From positions 1-34,800 of the forward strand of contig CALDUK010000034.1 of NCBI GenBank assembly GCA_937924905.1: 34,800 nucleotides of DNA, given 5' to 3'. The translations under genes and the position numbers were made by a program. This document shows, piece after piece, positions 32,698 to 34,800 of the stretch (its first letter is position 1; each line of letters begins with the position of its first letter). The notes beneath the pieces are model-generated. The model was not told the origin of the DNA. It made no database searches and saw only the letters and a list, made by a program, of their open reading frames with translations. This DNA is from an uncultured Paracoccaceae bacterium. Lineage in GTDB: Bacteria; Pseudomonadota; Alphaproteobacteria; Rhodobacterales; Rhodobacteraceae.

Positions 32698-32738
32698 CCC
32701 CCTCAGACTGCCGGGGGAATGGACCGGTCTTTTGCCGC

Positions 32739-32755
32739 CAGGGCACAAAGCCCTG
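32739..32755 (+). other. Leader hairpin just before the petA ribosome site
   Basis: CAGGGC (32739-32744) and GCCCTG (32750-32755) form a 6-bp stem with the loop ACAAA, followed by GAAAAATT and the AGGAG at 32763-32767. With no T-tract it is unlikely to terminate; it may shape ribosome access or mRNA stability. Confidence 0.35.
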
Positions 32756-32773
32756 AAAAATTAGGAGAATCTT

Positions 32774-33331
32774 GTGTCGCATCCAGAAGATCAAGCAGGC
32801 ACGCGCCGGGACTTTCTGTACTACTTCACAGGTGGTGCGGGCGTGGTTGCGGCCGCGGGCGCGGTCTGGCCCCTGGTCAACCAGATGAACCCATCGGCTG
32901 ATGTACAAGCGCTCAGCTCGATCCGCGTCGACACATCGGGTGTCGAACCGGGCCAGCAGTTGACCGTCAAGTGGTTGGGCAAGCCGGTCTTTATCCGCCG
33001 CCGCACTGAAGACGAAATAACAGCCGAACGCGCGGTCGACATCTCGACCTTGCCGGACCCTCTGGCACGAAACGCAAACGGTCAGGACGGCGCAGATGCG
33101 TCAGACGAAAATCGCGCGCTTGATGAAGGCGGCGAATGGCTGGTCCAGATGGGCGTTTGTACCCACCTGGGCTGCGTGCCTCTGGCCGACGCGGGTGAAT
33201 TTGGCGGTTGGTTCTGCCCCTGCCACGGCTCGCATTACGACCTTTCGGGGCGTATCCGCAAAGGCCCTGCGCCTGAAAACCTGCCCGTCCCGCCTGCGCG
33301 GTTCGACGGCGATGACCTGATCCTCGGTTAA
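32774..33331 (+). CDS. petA: Ubiquinol-cytochrome c reductase Rieske iron-sulfur subunit
   Basis: This 185-residue subunit of the bc1 complex moves electrons from ubiquinol to cytochrome c1. The N-terminus has a twin-arginine TRRDFL (10-15) and a membrane helix (about 18-38), as expected for Tat-dependent insertion. The 2Fe-2S cluster motifs are CTHLGC (129-134) and CPCHGSHYD (148-156), with ligands Cys129, His131, Cys148 and His151 and the Cys134-Cys150 disulfide. The start is GTG, with AGGAG six bases before it. It is the first gene of petABC. Confidence 0.97.
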   Translation: MSHPEDQAGTRRDFLYYFTGGAGVVAAAGAVWPLVNQMNPSADVQALSSIRVDTSGVEPGQQLTVKWLGKPVFIRRRTEDEITAERAVDISTLPDPLARNANGQDGADASDENRALDEGGEWLVQMGVCTHLGCVPLADAGEFGGWFCPCHGSHYDLSGRIRKGPAPENLPVPPARFDGDDLILG

Positions 33332-33346
33332 GGGAGAACAAGAAAA

Positions 33347-34693
33347 ATGGCTGGTATCCCGCACGACCATTACGAACCGGTAACGCAAGGCGAAAAGTGG
33401 CTGCACCGCCGCTTGCCGATTGCCGGTTTGCTCTATGACACATTGATGATCCCCACACCGAAGAACCTCAACTGGATGTGGATCTGGGGCATTGTCTTAA
33501 CGTTTTGTCTTGCTTTGCAGATCGTCACCGGCATCGTTCTGGCGATGCACTACACCCCGCATGTCGATCAGGCCTTTGCCTCGGTTGAACACATCATGCG
33601 CAACGTGAACGGCGGTCAGATGATCCGCTATGTGCATATGAACGGCGCATCGCTGTTCTTTATCGCCGTCTACGCGCATATCTTCCGGGGTCTTTACTAC
33701 GGGTCCTATAAAGAACCGCGCGAAGTAACATGGATCATCGGCATCCTGATCTTCGTTCTGATGATGGGCACCGCCTTTATGGGCTATGTTCTGCCCTGGG
33801 GTCAGATGTCCTTCTGGGGGGCGACCGTGATCACCGGTCTCTTCGGGGCCATCCCGTTCATCGGTGAAGGTATCCAGACCTGGCTTCTGGGCGGGCCTGC
33901 GGTGGATAACGCAACGCTGAACCGTTTTTTCAGCCTGCACTACCTGCTGCCCTTCGTGATTGCCGGTCTGGTTGTCGTGCACATCTGGGCCTTCCACACC
34001 ACGGGCAATAACAACCCGACAGGCGTTGAAGTCCGCCGTGCATCGAAAGAAGAGGCTCAGCGTGATACCGTACCGTTCTGGCCGTACTACGTGATCAAGG
34101 ATCTGCTCGCACTGGCGATCATCCTGGCCGTGTTCTTCGCCATCGTCGGCTTCATGCCAAACTATCTGGGCCACCCCGATAACTATATCGAAGCGAACCC
34201 ACTGGCGACGCCTGCGCATATCGTGCCCGAATGGTACTTCCTGCCCTTCTACGCCATCCTGCGTGCCTTCACCGAAGAAGTCTGGATTGTGCAAATTGCG
34301 GGTTTCGTGACCGGCGGCATCATCGACGCCAAGTTCTTTGGTGTGGTTGCCATGTTCGGCGCCATCGCCGTGATGGCGCTTGCCCCATGGCTCGACACCT
34401 CATCGGTTCGTTCGGGCAAGTACCGTCCACAGTTCAAATGGTGGTTCTGGCTTCTGGTCATCGACTTCTTCGTCCTGATGTGGGTCGGCGCCATGCCGGC
34501 GGAAGAGCCGTTCAACACGATCTCGCTGATCGCGTCGGCCTATTGGTTTGCCTACTTCCTGGTGATCCTGCCGCTTCTGGGCGTCATGGAAAAACCCCTG
34601 CCGATACCGGACACGATCGAAGACGACTTCGATGCGCATTACCCGCCGAAAGGCCAGGACAAAGGTGCAGCCGCACCAACGCCAGCGGAATGA
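33347..34693 (+). CDS. petB: Cytochrome b subunit of the bc1 complex
   Basis: This is a 448-residue membrane subunit with about eight helices that carries both b hemes and the quinone sites. Typical segments are [18 protein letters not shown] in helix [20 protein letters not shown] and [20 protein letters not shown] with the heme-ligand His residues, [18 protein letters not shown], and the Qo-site PEWY within [17 protein letters not shown]. The length is at the long bacterial end, with a soluble C-terminal tail ending in APTPAE. GGGAGAA precedes the ATG, 15 bases after petA. Confidence 0.98.
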   Translation: MAGIPHDHYEPVTQGEKWLHRRLPIAGLLYDTLMIPTPKNLNWMWIWGIVLTFCLALQIVTGIVLAMHYTPHVDQAFASVEHIMRNVNGGQMIRYVHMNGASLFFIAVYAHIFRGLYYGSYKEPREVTWIIGILIFVLMMGTAFMGYVLPWGQMSFWGATVITGLFGAIPFIGEGIQTWLLGGPAVDNATLNRFFSLHYLLPFVIAGLVVVHIWAFHTTGNNNPTGVEVRRASKEEAQRDTVPFWPYYVIKDLLALAIILAVFFAIVGFMPNYLGHPDNYIEANPLATPAHIVPEWYFLPFYAILRAFTEEVWIVQIAGFVTGGIIDAKFFGVVAMFGAIAVMALAPWLDTSSVRSGKYRPQFKWWFWLLVIDFFVLMWVGAMPAEEPFNTISLIASAYWFAYFLVILPLLGVMEKPLPIPDTIEDDFDAHYPPKGQDKGAAAPTPAE

Positions 34694-34707
34694 GAAGGAA
34701 CACACTC

Positions 34708-34800
34708 ATGATCCATAAGATTGCTCTTTCCGCAGCCCTCGTCATGGGCCTTGCCGCCCCCGCCCTTGCGGCGGGGAAGGCACCCAAAGTCACCGACTAT
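34708..34800 (+). CDS. petC: Cytochrome c1, 5' end only
   Basis: Only 31 codons lie inside the window. They encode a signal peptide (MIHKIALSAALVMGLAAPAL, ending AA) and a mature start GKAPKVTDY. GAAGGA lies upstream of the ATG, 14 bases after petB. The heme motif is beyond the edge. The call rests on gene order (petABC) and on a start of the kind seen in Rhodobacterales cytochrome c1. Confidence 0.85.
   Translation, partial: MIHKIALSAALVMGLAAPALAAGKAPKVTDY

Overview
The window looks like the chromosome of a GC-rich alphaproteobacterium, most likely a marine Rhodobacterales (Roseobacter-group) species. The clues are the petA-petB-petC (fbcFBC) cytochrome bc1 operon, an RpoH-type heat-shock sigma factor, a small membrane protein divergent from an RluA/RluD-type pseudouridine synthase, a protein with a VPxPA-CTERM sorting tail, and a large share of solute transporters under LacI-type control. 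I see no insertion sequence, phage gene, CRISPR array or rRNA. The identification rests on protein recognition by eye, not on a search.

Layout. 1-3.6 kb: a secreted EF-hand protein, a candidate small RNA, a small membrane protein and a pseudouridine synthase with interlocking start codons, and rpoH. 3.6-13.1 kb (minus strand): seven genes in one direction, read as a kinase-phosphatase-FHA signalling block followed by envelope sensor-like proteins. In order of transcription they are a transmembrane Ser/Thr kinase with four periplasmic PDZ-like repeats, an FHA protein, a PP2C phosphatase, a protein resembling a dynamin-type GTPase without its Walker A lysine, a PstS-like/OmpA fusion, and two soluble PilJ-domain proteins. 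This is the most unusual part of the window. 13.1-14.3 kb: about 1.2 kb of decayed sequence with a frameshifted remnant and an orphan terminator.

14.3-19.4 kb: a LacI-type regulator divergent from a tctCBA tripartite tricarboxylate transporter plus an alpha/beta hydrolase, with three operator-like repeats between. 19.4-27.2 kb: a second LacI-type regulator divergent from a sugar-type ABC importer (binding protein, ATPase, two permeases) that ends in an SMP-30-like lactonase, with two near-perfect 16-bp operators between. A double SnoaL-like protein lies beside it. Both transport operons carry a strong hairpin terminator directly after the binding-protein gene.

27.4-34.8 kb: tRNA-Lys(TTT), a lipoprotein with a ClpP/crotonase-like fold, a tightly overlapped dapF-mtaB-GST-PaiB operon, a VPxPA-CTERM protein, and petA, petB and the first 31 codons of petC, which runs off the window. 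The DapF here has Ser where the second catalytic Cys is expected.
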